Source: an uncultured bacterium
Lineage (GTDB): Bacteria; Verrucomicrobiota; Kiritimatiellia; RFP12; UBA1067
Reading direction: 5' to 3'
DNA length: 39,538 bases
Assembly (NCBI GenBank): GCA_900547945.1
Contig: URIT01000014.1
Location: 1-39,538 of the forward strand
Numbering within the stretch: position 1 is the first letter of the stretch; each line of letters begins with the position of its first letter. Under the pieces are notes generated by a model that saw only the letters and a program-made list of their open reading frames with translations, was not told the origin of the DNA and searched no databases. Shown here piece by piece: positions 31,460 through 38,231 of this stretch. The position numbers were made by a program, and so were the translations under genes.

Positions 31460-32551
31460 CTAGGTCGCGTCCCGCACAAGTGCCTTGAGGTTCTTCAACT
31501 GGTCGCGCGAACAGACGAGCGTGGCGGCGGGCGTGTGGACCACGACCACGTCCGAAAGGCCGGCGACGACGACGAGGTGGCCGTTTTCCGCCTTCGTGAC
31601 CGGGGCGTTGACGACGACGGCGTGGGAGACGTCGCGCAGCAGGGTCTGGCCCAGGGCGGTGTTCCCCGCCGCGTCCTGGGGGAAGTGGTGCTCGACCGCC
31701 GTCCAAGATCCCACGTCGTCCCAGTCGAACCGGCTCTCGGCCACAAGGATCTTCTTCGCGTGCTCCATCACGGCAAAGTCGAACGAAATCGCGCGCAGTC
31801 CGGGATAGAGGTCGCGCACCGCCGTGGCGGGATCGCCGACGGCGACCGCCTCGACGAGCGGGGAAAGGTCCGGCGCATTTTCCAGAAAGGCCGCGCGCAG
31901 GGCGGCGGCCTTCCAGATGAACATACCGGCGTTCCAAAGGAAGCCGCCCGTCGCGAGGTAGAAGCGCGCCGTCTCCATGTTCGGCTTCTCGACGAAGCGA
32001 CGGACGTCGTGTAAGACGGTGCGCGTGCCGAGTTCGACGCGGGGGCCGCACTCGATGTAGCCAAAACCGGTCTCGGGGCGCGTCGGCACAAGGCCCATCG
32101 TCACGATGGCATCCGTACGGGCCGCCGCCTCGATGGCGTCCGCCAGTGTCGCGCGGAACGCCTCGGCGGGGGAGATGAGCTGGTCCGCCGTGAGGATGCA
32201 CCCCACGGCGTCCGGCCCGCCCGCCTTGAGGACGAGGCCGCAGGCCGTCGCGGCGGCGGGCGCCGTGTCGCGGCGGCAGGGCTCGCCGACGACGTTCTCC
32301 GGCGGGAGCATGGGCAACGCCTCGCGCGTGAAGGCGACGAAGCGCCCCGCCGTCACGACGAACGTCCGCTCGGGCGGGATCAGCCCCGCCAGGCGGTCCA
32401 CCGCCTGGCGGATGAGCGCCCGCCCCCCGAAGAGGTCGAGGAACTGCTTCGGGCGCTCCGGGGTCGAGAGCGGCCAGAAGCGCTCGCCGTTGCCGCCGGC
32501 CATGATGACCGCGTAGGCCAGCGAGCTCGCCTTCGTCTCCAGTGTGGACAT
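31460..32551 (-). CDS. manC: Mannose-1-phosphate guanylyltransferase
   Basis: 363 aa, a GDP-mannose pyrophosphorylase. The nucleotide-binding signature AVIMAGGNGERFWPLSTPERPKQFLDLF begins near residue 14. ETGFGYIECG, FVEKP at 186-190, FLWNAGMFIWK and FDWDDVGSWTAV are also family motifs. The usual PSDH or PADH motif reads TADQLI, with Gln where His is common. It has the monofunctional length, without a fused isomerase domain. It makes GDP-mannose for surface glycans. GGAAGGGGG precedes the ATG; it begins 34 nt after icd and is likely cotranscribed with it. Confidence 0.92.
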   Translation of the reverse strand: MSTLETKASSLAYAVIMAGGNGERFWPLSTPERPKQFLDLFGGRALIRQAVDRLAGLIPPERTFVVTAGRFVAFTREALPMLPPENVVGEPCRRDTAPAAATACGLVLKAGGPDAVGCILTADQLISPAEAFRATLADAIEAAARTDAIVTMGLVPTRPETGFGYIECGPRVELGTRTVLHDVRRFVEKPNMETARFYLATGGFLWNAGMFIWKAAALRAAFLENAPDLSPLVEAVAVGDPATAVRDLYPGLRAISFDFAVMEHAKKILVAESRFDWDDVGSWTAVEHHFPQDAAGNTALGQTLLRDVSHAVVVNAPVTKAENGHLVVVAGLSDVVVVHTPAATLVCSRDQLKNLKALVRDAT

Positions 32552-32585
32552 CTGCCGCCCCCTTCCTCTTTCGTTCCCGTTCGCG

Positions 32586-33845
32586 TTACGCCATCGCGGC
32601 CGCGAGGGCGTTTCCGAACGCGGAGCACTTGACTTCCGTGGCGCCCTCCATCTGGCGGGCGAAGTCGTAGGTGACGGTCTTCGCGGCGATGACCTTGTCC
32701 ATCGCCTCCACGATCTTGTCCGCCGCCTCGGTCCACCCCATGTAGCGCAGCATCATCTCGCCGGAGAGGATGAGCGAGCCGGGGTTCACCTTATCGAGGT
32801 TCGCGTACTTCGGCGCCGTGCCGTGGGTCGCCTCGAAGACGGCGACGCCCGTCTGGTAGTTGATGTTCGCGCCGGGGGCGATGCCGATGCCGCCCACGGT
32901 CGCCGCGAGCGCATCGGAGACGTAGTCGCCGTTCAGGTTCAGCGTCGCGATCACGTCGTACTCGGCGGGGCGCGTGAGGATCTGCTGGAGGAAGGCATCG
33001 CAGATGCAGTCCTTCACCACGATCTCGCGGCCCGTCCTCGGGTTCCTGAACGTACACCACGGGCCCTTGTCGATGAGCGTCGCGCCGTAGTCGCGCCGGG
33101 CGAGCGCATAGCCCCAGTCGCGGAACGCCCCCTCGGTGAACTTCTGGATGTTGCCCTTGTGGACGAGCGTGACGGACGTGCGGTCGTTCGCGATCGCGTA
33201 GTCGAGAGCCGCCTTCACGAGGCGCTCCGTCCCCTCCTGCGAGACGGGCTTGATGCCGATGGAGGCCGTCTTCGGGAAGCGGATCTTCGTGACGCCCATC
33301 TCCTCCAGCAGGAACTTCTTCACCTTCTCGACTTCCGGCGTACCGTTCATCCACTCGATGCCGGCGTAGATGTCCTCCGTGTTCTCGCGGAAAATCACCA
33401 TGTCCGTCAGTTCCGGGCGCTTCACCGGGGAGGGAACGCCCTTGAACCACCGCACGGGGCGGAGGCACACGTAGAGGTCGAGCTGCTGGCGCATCGCCAC
33501 GTTGATCGACCGGATGCCGCCGCCGACGGGCGTTGTGAGCGGGCCCTTGATCGAGACGAGGTAGTCGCGGCATGCGTCCAGCGTCTCCTGCGGCAGCCAG
33601 GTGTTCGGACCGTACACGGCGTTCGCCTTCTCGCCCGCGTAGACCTCCATCCACGAAATCCTGCGCGCGTCGCCGTAGGCGGCCTTCACGGCGGCGTTCC
33701 ACACGGTCATCGCCGCGCGCGTGATGTCGGGTCCCGTGCCGTCGCCCTCGACGAACGGGATGACCGGGTTGTCGGGAACCTGGAGGACGCCGTCCTTCAT
33801 CGTGATCTTTTCGCCTGCGGGAACCCTGATCTTGTCGTATGCCAT
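32586..33845 (-). CDS. icd: Isocitrate dehydrogenase (NADP-type)
   Basis: 419 aa, the length of bacterial dimeric NADP-IDH. Motifs: NPVIPFVEGDGTGPDIT, the substrate loop TTPVGGGIRSINVAMRQ, DLYVCLRPVRWFKGVPSPVK, VIFRENTEDIYAGIEW (the serine phosphorylated in E. coli, in the SxN loop, corresponds to RSIN here), LNLNGDYVSDALAA, and FEATHGTAPKYANLD for the cofactor site. It oxidises isocitrate to 2-oxoglutarate in the TCA cycle. An extended -10 promoter lies about 36 nt upstream and GGAAGG precedes the ATG. Its neighbours tyrA and manC have no pathway link to it. Confidence 0.95.
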   Translation of the reverse strand: MAYDKIRVPAGEKITMKDGVLQVPDNPVIPFVEGDGTGPDITRAAMTVWNAAVKAAYGDARRISWMEVYAGEKANAVYGPNTWLPQETLDACRDYLVSIKGPLTTPVGGGIRSINVAMRQQLDLYVCLRPVRWFKGVPSPVKRPELTDMVIFRENTEDIYAGIEWMNGTPEVEKVKKFLLEEMGVTKIRFPKTASIGIKPVSQEGTERLVKAALDYAIANDRTSVTLVHKGNIQKFTEGAFRDWGYALARRDYGATLIDKGPWCTFRNPRTGREIVVKDCICDAFLQQILTRPAEYDVIATLNLNGDYVSDALAATVGGIGIAPGANINYQTGVAVFEATHGTAPKYANLDKVNPGSLILSGEMMLRYMGWTEAADKIVEAMDKVIAAKTVTYDFARQMEGATEVKCSAFGNALAAAMA

Positions 33846-33880
33846 CTTGTACCTTCCTTGATCGAAAGAGTTGTTTTCGA

Positions 33881-33889
33881 ATTATACCA
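33881..33889 (-). promoter_or_regulatory. Extended -10 promoter of icd-manC
   Basis: TTTGGTATAATTC on the minus strand (TATAAT at 33886-33881) overlaps the tyrA stop codon at 33882-33884. No -35 is visible; the leader is about 29 nt. Confidence 0.65.
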
Positions 33890-34694
33890 AATCTTGCGCT
33901 TCGTCGCCGCGACGGCGGTCGAGCAGTTCCTGCCGCTTGGCGGCGGTGCCCTCCTCGATGAAGCGCATGACCGCCGCGCGGTCGTCGCGGGCAATGGCGT
34001 CGCGCAGGTCTCGGAAGCGCGCGGCAAAGGCGTCCAGCACCTCCACGAGCGCGTCGCGGTTCCCGGCGTAGAGCGCGCTCCAGTCGGCGGCGTTCTGCGT
34101 GGCGATGCGCGTCATGTTCGCGTAGCTGCCCGCCGAGAAGCCGATTGCGTCCTTCACGCGCGGGTCGCGCGCGTAGGTGGTGGCGATCACGTGGCAGAGC
34201 TGGCTCGTGAAGGCGATCATCTCGTCGTGGCGCGCGGCCGTGGTGACGACGGTCGTGGCGAAGCCGACGGAGGCGAAGTAGGCGCGCAGGGTCTCCAGCG
34301 TCTCCGGCGGCGTGCCGTCGAACGGCGTGAGGACCATCGACGCGCCGACAAAGAGGTCCGCGCGGGAATTGGCGTAGCCCGCGACCTCGCGCCCGGCCAT
34401 TGGATGCCCGCCCACGAACGTCCAGCCCTCGCGCGGCACCGCCGCCATGTCGCGCAGGACCGTGCGCTTGACGCCGCAGATGTCGACGACGAGGGCGCCG
34501 GGTCGGAACGCCGCCGCGTGTGCGCGCACCCACGGGACGATGGCCGGGGGCGGCAGGCAGACGAGGATCAGTTCCGCGTCCTCGAACCCCGTCGCGTCCC
34601 CGTGGTGGAGGAGCGTGACCGCATGCCCCGCCGCGCGCGACGCCTTCCCGAAGGAACCGCCGATCAGGCCCGCGCCGATGACCGCGACCCTCAT
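33882..34694 (-). CDS. tyrA: Prephenate dehydrogenase
   Basis: 270 aa. The N-terminal Rossmann motif is VAVIGAGLIGGSFGKA; the catalytic histidine block is FVGGHPMAGREVAGY; and the C-terminal helical dimer domain has CHVIATTYARDP, GFSAGSYANMTRIA and WSALYAGNRDAL. It converts prephenate to 4-hydroxyphenylpyruvate for tyrosine. No ACT or chorismate mutase domain is fused. The ATG overlaps the aroF stop by 4 nt (ATGA), so it is translationally coupled. It is the third gene of pheA-aroF-tyrA and so probably also under the Phe leader. Confidence 0.93.
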   Translation of the reverse strand: MRVAVIGAGLIGGSFGKASRAAGHAVTLLHHGDATGFEDAELILVCLPPPAIVPWVRAHAAAFRPGALVVDICGVKRTVLRDMAAVPREGWTFVGGHPMAGREVAGYANSRADLFVGASMVLTPFDGTPPETLETLRAYFASVGFATTVVTTAARHDEMIAFTSQLCHVIATTYARDPRVKDAIGFSAGSYANMTRIATQNAADWSALYAGNRDALVEVLDAFAARFRDLRDAIARDDRAAVMRFIEEGTAAKRQELLDRRRGDEAQDLV

Positions 34695-35698
34695 GACGCA
34701 ACCACCTCGCGGATCCTGCGCACGCGGTCCATCGTGCGGGCGAACACCTCCGGCGTCTGGCTCTGCGCGCCGTCGCACTTCGCGTGCGGTGGGTCGTTGT
34801 GGACCTCGATGATGAGTCCGTCCGCCCCGATGGCCGCCGCCGCGACGGAAACCGAATCGACCATGTAGGCATGGCCTGTCGCGTGCGAGGGGTCCACCAC
34901 GACGGGCAGGTGCGAGAGGCGGTGGAGGAGCGTGACGACGCCGAGGTCGAGCGTGTTGCGCAGCGCCGTCTCGAACGTGCGGATGCCGCGCTCGCAGAGG
35001 ATGACGTTCGGATTTCCGGAGGCCATGATGTACTCGGCGCTCATCAGAAGCTCCTGCAGGGTCGCCGACATGCCGCGCTTGAGGAGGACGGGCTTCTTCG
35101 TGTAGGAGCCGACCTCCTTGAGGAGGTTGAAGTTCTGCATGTTCCGCGCGCCGATCTGGATGACGTCGACGTCGTTGAAGAGATCGATGTCCTTGAAGTC
35201 CATCAGCTCCGTCACGACCGGAAGCCCCGTCTCCTTCTTCGCAAGGGAGAGGAGGCGAAGCCCCTCCGCGCCCATGCCCTGGAAGGCGTAGGGGGAGGTG
35301 CGCGGCTTGAACGCGCCGCCGCGCAGCATCGTCGCGCCGGCGGCCTTCACCGCCTTCGCGATGCCGACGAGCTGGTCCTCGCCCTCGACGGAGCAGGGCC
35401 CGGCGATGACGGCGAAGTGCCCGCCGCCCACCTTCACGCCCGAACAATCGACCACCGAGTCCTCGGGGTGGAACTTCCGGTTCGCGGCCTTGTAGGGCTC
35501 CTGGATGCGCTGGACGGACTCCACGCCGTCCAGCGCCTCGATGAGCCCCGGGTCGATGTGGGTGATGTCGCCCACGCAGCCGATGATCGTCTTGAGCGTG
35601 CCGGCCGTCACGCGCGGCGTGATGTGGTGCGATTTCAGGAGCGCCTTCAGGTTCTCGACCTGGGTGGCGTCCACGTCCTTCTTCAGGATGATGACCAT
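34691..35698 (-). CDS. aroF: 3-deoxy-7-phosphoheptulonate synthase (type I-beta with regulatory domain)
   Basis: 335 aa. Residues 1-70 are a ferredoxin-like regulatory domain (MVIILKKDVDATQVENL, then ITPRVTAG), as in Thermotoga-type DAHP synthases where it binds Phe or Tyr. The barrel has HFAVIAGPCSVEG with metal-binding Cys102, GGAFKPRTSPYAFQG, DVIQIGARNMQNFNLL, VLLKRGMSATLQE, ILCERGIRTFE and VVDPSHATGHAYMV. It commits PEP and erythrose-4-phosphate to the shikimate pathway. It lies between pheA (55-nt gap) and tyrA (4-nt overlap). The symbol is used generically; aroG would serve as well. Confidence 0.94.
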   Translation of the reverse strand: MVIILKKDVDATQVENLKALLKSHHITPRVTAGTLKTIIGCVGDITHIDPGLIEALDGVESVQRIQEPYKAANRKFHPEDSVVDCSGVKVGGGHFAVIAGPCSVEGEDQLVGIAKAVKAAGATMLRGGAFKPRTSPYAFQGMGAEGLRLLSLAKKETGLPVVTELMDFKDIDLFNDVDVIQIGARNMQNFNLLKEVGSYTKKPVLLKRGMSATLQELLMSAEYIMASGNPNVILCERGIRTFETALRNTLDLGVVTLLHRLSHLPVVVDPSHATGHAYMVDSVSVAAAAIGADGLIIEVHNDPPHAKCDGAQSQTPEVFARTMDRVRRIREVVAS

Positions 35699-35753
35699 TG
35701 TCTACCTTTACCCCTTCAAAGTATGGATTCCGACGGGCTCTTCCGTCCCCCGT

Positions 35754-36911
35754 TCACGATTCGACGTAGGCGCCGAGGAAGTCGAAGTGCTCGATCTCCG
35801 GGTCGCGCGAAAGTTCCGAGAGGAGGCACTGCACGGCGTTCTCCTGCGGCGAGGCCATGAAGTCGAAGATGAAGCGGAACTCAAAATCCATGCCCGGCAT
35901 CGGACGCGACTCCAGCTTCGTCAGGTTCACGTCGATCGCGGCGAACTTCGAGATGATCTCCGCGAGCGCGCCCGGCCGATGCGGAATCGAGAGCATGATC
36001 GACATCTTGTGGGCCTCCGGGTAGATTTCGAGGTCCTTCGAGATGCAGATGAAGCGCGTGTAGTTGTAGACGGCGTCCTGGATGCGCTCGGCGATCACGT
36101 CGAGGCCATACAGCTCGGCACAGGCACGCGAGGCGATCACCGCGACATCGCGGCGACCGGAGGCGGCGACCTCCTTCGCGGCGACGGCGGTGTTCGGACT
36201 CGGCGTCGAACGGATGTCGGGGTGCGTGCGGAGGAACTCCGAACACTGGGCGAGCGCGTGCGGATGGCTCACAATCTCCTTCACGTCCGCCAACTTCACG
36301 CCGGGCGGCGCGAGGAGGACGTGGTCCACCTTCAGACGCAGCGCGCGCGCGATGTGGAAACGGTGCCGCTGCATGAGGTCGTAGACGGAAACGACGGACC
36401 CTGCGGCCGAGTTCTCGACCGGCAGCACGCCGTAGGGGCACAGGCCCTGCTCCACCGCCTCGAAGATCTTCTCGAAACTGTTGAAGTAGAGGATCGTGGG
36501 CACCCGCACGAGCCGGCAGGCGGCCTGCTGGGCGTACGATCCCTCCGTGCCGCAGCACGCGACGATCGCGTGGGACGGGAAGGCGTGCGCCGCGTCGGCG
36601 TGGAGGGCGGCGGACCGCTTGATCTCGTCCACAAGCGGCGACTGTCCCCTCAGGATGCTCCGCTGACGCGCCTTCGAGATCGAGAAGAGCGTGGAAAAGA
36701 AAAGCCGGGCGGCGTTCTCGTTCTCGGGGCCCGCCTCCACCGAGACGCGCGTGAGAATCTCGCGCTCCCGCGCCGGATCGGTGATCGGTCCGCCCTTCTC
36801 GCGCTTCGCGAGCGCGACATCGCGCGAGACCTTCAGCCTCTTCAGGAAGAGGCGCACCAACTCCTCGTCGATGCGGTCGATCTCACCACGCGCCGTCTTC
36901 AGGTCTATCAT
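35754..36911 (-). CDS. pheA: Bifunctional chorismate mutase/prephenate dehydratase (P-protein)
   Basis: 385 aa. Residues 1-90 are an AroQ chorismate mutase (LKTARGEIDRIDEELVRLFLKR, VALAKREKG). About 112-290 form prephenate dehydratase (GTEGSYAQQAA, GVLPVENSAAGSV, catalytic Thr in NYTRF at 283-287). About 300-380 form a Phe-binding ACT domain with GALA at 314-317 and ESRP at 334-337. It makes phenylpyruvate, and the ACT motifs predict feedback inhibition by Phe. The start at 36911 has AAGGAG 6 nt upstream; an in-frame ATG at 36965 lies within the attenuator stem and is rejected. Upstream is the leader peptide and terminator described separately. Confidence 0.96.
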   Translation of the reverse strand: MIDLKTARGEIDRIDEELVRLFLKRLKVSRDVALAKREKGGPITDPAREREILTRVSVEAGPENENAARLFFSTLFSISKARQRSILRGQSPLVDEIKRSAALHADAAHAFPSHAIVACCGTEGSYAQQAACRLVRVPTILYFNSFEKIFEAVEQGLCPYGVLPVENSAAGSVVSVYDLMQRHRFHIARALRLKVDHVLLAPPGVKLADVKEIVSHPHALAQCSEFLRTHPDIRSTPSPNTAVAAKEVAASGRRDVAVIASRACAELYGLDVIAERIQDAVYNYTRFICISKDLEIYPEAHKMSIMLSIPHRPGALAEIISKFAAIDVNLTKLESRPMPGMDFEFRFIFDFMASPQENAVQCLLSELSRDPEIEHFDFLGAYVES

Positions 36912-36948
36912 CTTGTCTCCTTCTCCACTCCGCTTGCCCTTCTGCAAA

Positions 36949-36982
36949 GAAAGCCCCGTCTCCATCGCGGAGCGGGGCTTTC
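36949..36982 (-). terminator. Intrinsic attenuator terminator before pheA
   Basis: GAAAGCCCCG (36982-36973 on the minus strand) pairs with CGGGGCTTTC (36958-36949). CTCC/GGAG continues the stem after a 1-nt bulge, around an ATCGC loop. TTT follows the stem in TTTCTTTGC, a short U-rich run. It sits between the leader ORF and the pheA start. Confidence 0.8.
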
Positions 36983-37038
36983 CTTCAGGTTCGGGAATCG
37001 TGAAACCGATTTACGAAAAAGCAACGCCCCGCGTTCCG
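36968..37038 (-). promoter_or_regulatory. Antiterminator pairing of the pheA attenuator
   Basis: CGGA-ac-GCGGGGC (37038-37026, leader codons 17-22) is complementary to GCCCCGC-TCCG (36978-36968): 11 bp with a 2-nt bulge. It uses the left arm and inner loop of the terminator, so the two structures exclude each other. A competing small hairpin AACGC/GCGTT (37035-37023) and an upstream segment AAC..GCCC (codons 3-6) could sequester the antiterminator arm when ribosomes do not stall. Confidence 0.7.
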
Positions 37039-37088
37039 TCGAACGCATAGAACCACGTAAAGTAAAAGCCAAGGGCATTGTTCTTCAT
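37011..37088 (-). CDS. pheL: pheA leader peptide (25 aa, Phe-rich)
   Basis: A 25-codon ORF between the promoter and the attenuator of pheA. Its residues 8-16 read FYFTWFYAF; Phe is at 8, 10, 13, 16 and 24, Tyr at 9 and 14, Trp at 12, so eight of 25 residues are aromatic. Known pheL peptides act as sensors: scarce Phe-tRNA stalls the ribosome, the antiterminator forms and pheA is transcribed. Here the whole pheA-aroF-tyrA unit would be controlled, which could explain the Tyr codons. No Shine-Dalgarno is seen, and the -10 box ends 9 nt before the ATG, so the leader mRNA is nearly leaderless. It is too short to be found by ordinary gene calling. Confidence 0.82.
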   Translation of the reverse strand: MKNNALGFYFTWFYAFDGTRGVAFS

Positions 37089-37097
37089 TGCGGAGGT

Positions 37098-37106
37098 AGT
37101 ATACCA
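37098..37106 (-). promoter_or_regulatory. Extended -10 promoter of the pheL-pheA operon
   Basis: TGTGGTATACT on the minus strand, TATACT at 37103-37098; the start point is expected near 37091, 0-3 nt before the leader ATG. No -35 is visible. Confidence 0.7.
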
Positions 37107-37148
37107 CATCATCCGGCCGGTTTCCGTATCTTTCTGCTACAGCCCGGC

Positions 37149-37176
37149 AAAAAGGCCGGCGCGCGGTGCGCCGGCC
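37149..37176 (-). terminator. Intrinsic terminator after rpsB-tsf
   Basis: GGCCGGCGC (37176-37168) pairs with GCGCCGGCC (37162-37154) around a 5-nt loop and is followed by TTTTT: a textbook rho-independent terminator about 48 nt past the tsf stop. Confidence 0.95.
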
Positions 37177-37184
37177 CCCTTTCC

Positions 37185-37207
37185 GCACCGGGTCCGGAAC
37201 CCGGTGC
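37185..37207 (-). other. Second hairpin before the tsf terminator
   Basis: GCACCGGGT/ACCCGGTGC, a 9-bp perfect stem with a 5-nt TCCGG loop, lies between the tsf stop and the terminator. It probably stabilises the 3' end or backs up termination; it has no U-run. Confidence 0.7.
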
Positions 37208-37223
37208 TGCCGCATCGACCCGA

Positions 37224-38060
37224 TCAGGCGCCGAGCTGGAGGCGCACGAAGCGCTTCACCGTAATCGGGGCGCCAATCGTCTTCGCGACGCCGTCGAGGT
37301 ACTTCTCGACGGAGAGGTCGCCGTCCGCCACGTAGTCCTGCTTGAGGAGGCAGATCTGCGTGCAGAACTTGGCGGCCATGCCCTTCTTGATGCCGACAAG
37401 CGCCTGTTCCGGCGGCAACTTGCCCTTCTGCTCCTTGAGCGCGTTGAGCTTGATTTCGAGCTCCGCGTCGATCTCGGCCTGGGGAACGTCCTCGGGCTTG
37501 ATGTACTTCGGGGCGTTCGCGGCGATCTGGAGGCACACCATGTGGGCCGCCTCGGCGAGTTCCGGCGCATCGGCCTTGTCGCAGCCGAGCTCCACGAGGA
37601 CGCCGATCTTGCCGCCCATGTGGATGTAGCCGCTCAGCACGCCCGCGCCTTCAAGCACGTAGCGCTCCTGACGGCGGATCTTCACGTTCTCGCCCGTCTT
37701 CGTGAGCAGCATCTTGTAGTCGTCGGCCAGCGTCTCCTCGATGTTCTTGCCTTCGAGCGCGACCTTCGCCGCGTTCGCGCAGAACTCCTTGTAGGCGTCC
37801 GTGTTGGCGACGAAGTCGGTCTCGCAGTTGACCTCGGCGAGCGCCATGGACTTGCCGTCCGCAGCGGTTGCGAGGGCGATGATGCCCTGCTTGGACTCCT
37901 TGTCGACGCGCTTGGCGGCGACGGCGAGACCCTTCTCGCGAAGGTACTTGATCGCCTCGTTCATGTCGCCGTTCGTGGCGGTCAACGCCTCCTTGCACGC
38001 GCCCATGCCGGCGGCGGTCACTTCGCGGAGTTCCTTGATTTGTGCAATTGTGATGGCCAT
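37224..38060 (-). CDS. tsf: Translation elongation factor Ts
   Basis: 278 aa. The N-terminal UBA-like module (IAQIKELREVTAAGMGACKEAL, NGDMNEAIKYLREKG) is followed by the core with AEVNCETDFVANTDAYKEF, the TDFVA block that contacts EF-Tu. The dimerisation-type C-terminal repeat includes GCDKADAPELAEAAHMVCLQIAA. EF-Ts exchanges GDP for GTP on EF-Tu. GGAG lies 9 nt before the ATG, supplied by the end of the third hairpin repeat. Cotranscribed with rpsB, ending at the strong terminator. Confidence 0.97.
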   Translation of the reverse strand: MAITIAQIKELREVTAAGMGACKEALTATNGDMNEAIKYLREKGLAVAAKRVDKESKQGIIALATAADGKSMALAEVNCETDFVANTDAYKEFCANAAKVALEGKNIEETLADDYKMLLTKTGENVKIRRQERYVLEGAGVLSGYIHMGGKIGVLVELGCDKADAPELAEAAHMVCLQIAANAPKYIKPEDVPQAEIDAELEIKLNALKEQKGKLPPEQALVGIKKGMAAKFCTQICLLKQDYVADGDLSVEKYLDGVAKTIGAPITVKRFVRLQLGA

Positions 38061-38072
38061 AATAAAATCTCC

Positions 38073-38230
38073 AGTTCTTCTCGTAGGGATTCGAGGGAGC
38101 GCGCTCCCCCGTCCGTCCCGTTTTCCTGTGCTTCTTGTGGGAGTTCGGGGGAGCGCGCGCTCCCGTCCGCCCCGTTTTCCAGTGCTTCTTGTGGGGGTTC
38201 GGGGGAGCGCGCGCTCCCCCGTCCGTTGCG
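38073..38230. repeat. Three tandem 54-bp hairpin repeats between rpsB and tsf
   Basis: Copies at 38073-38126, 38127-38180 and 38181-38230 share the pattern CTTCTTGTGGG..TTCGGGGGAGCGC, then a GCGCTCCC stem half, GTCCG and CCCGTTTTCC. The third holds a perfect 20-bp palindrome (38201-38220). Copies differ at a few bases. They fill the whole gap and place three stable stems in the rpsB-tsf mRNA. No gene is present. Confidence 0.92.
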
Positions 38231-38231
38231 G

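Noticed and set aside
31445..31460. TATATT box after the manC stop as promoter of the NusG-like gene
   Set aside because: No TGN extension or convincing -35 at a proper distance; it arises from the TTAA end of a repeat module.
31164..31463. 99-codon plus-strand ORF between the NusG-like gene and manC
   Set aside because: It is built from the repeat modules (SRPSAFK-type peptides at one end, LKAEGRLNHSK at the other) and has no ribosome binding site, so it is a repeat translation.
36912..36965. Upstream in-frame start for pheA at 36965
   Set aside because: It would place the N-terminus across the attenuator stem and lacks an SD, whereas the ATG at 36911 has AAGGAG and matches the chorismate mutase N-terminus.
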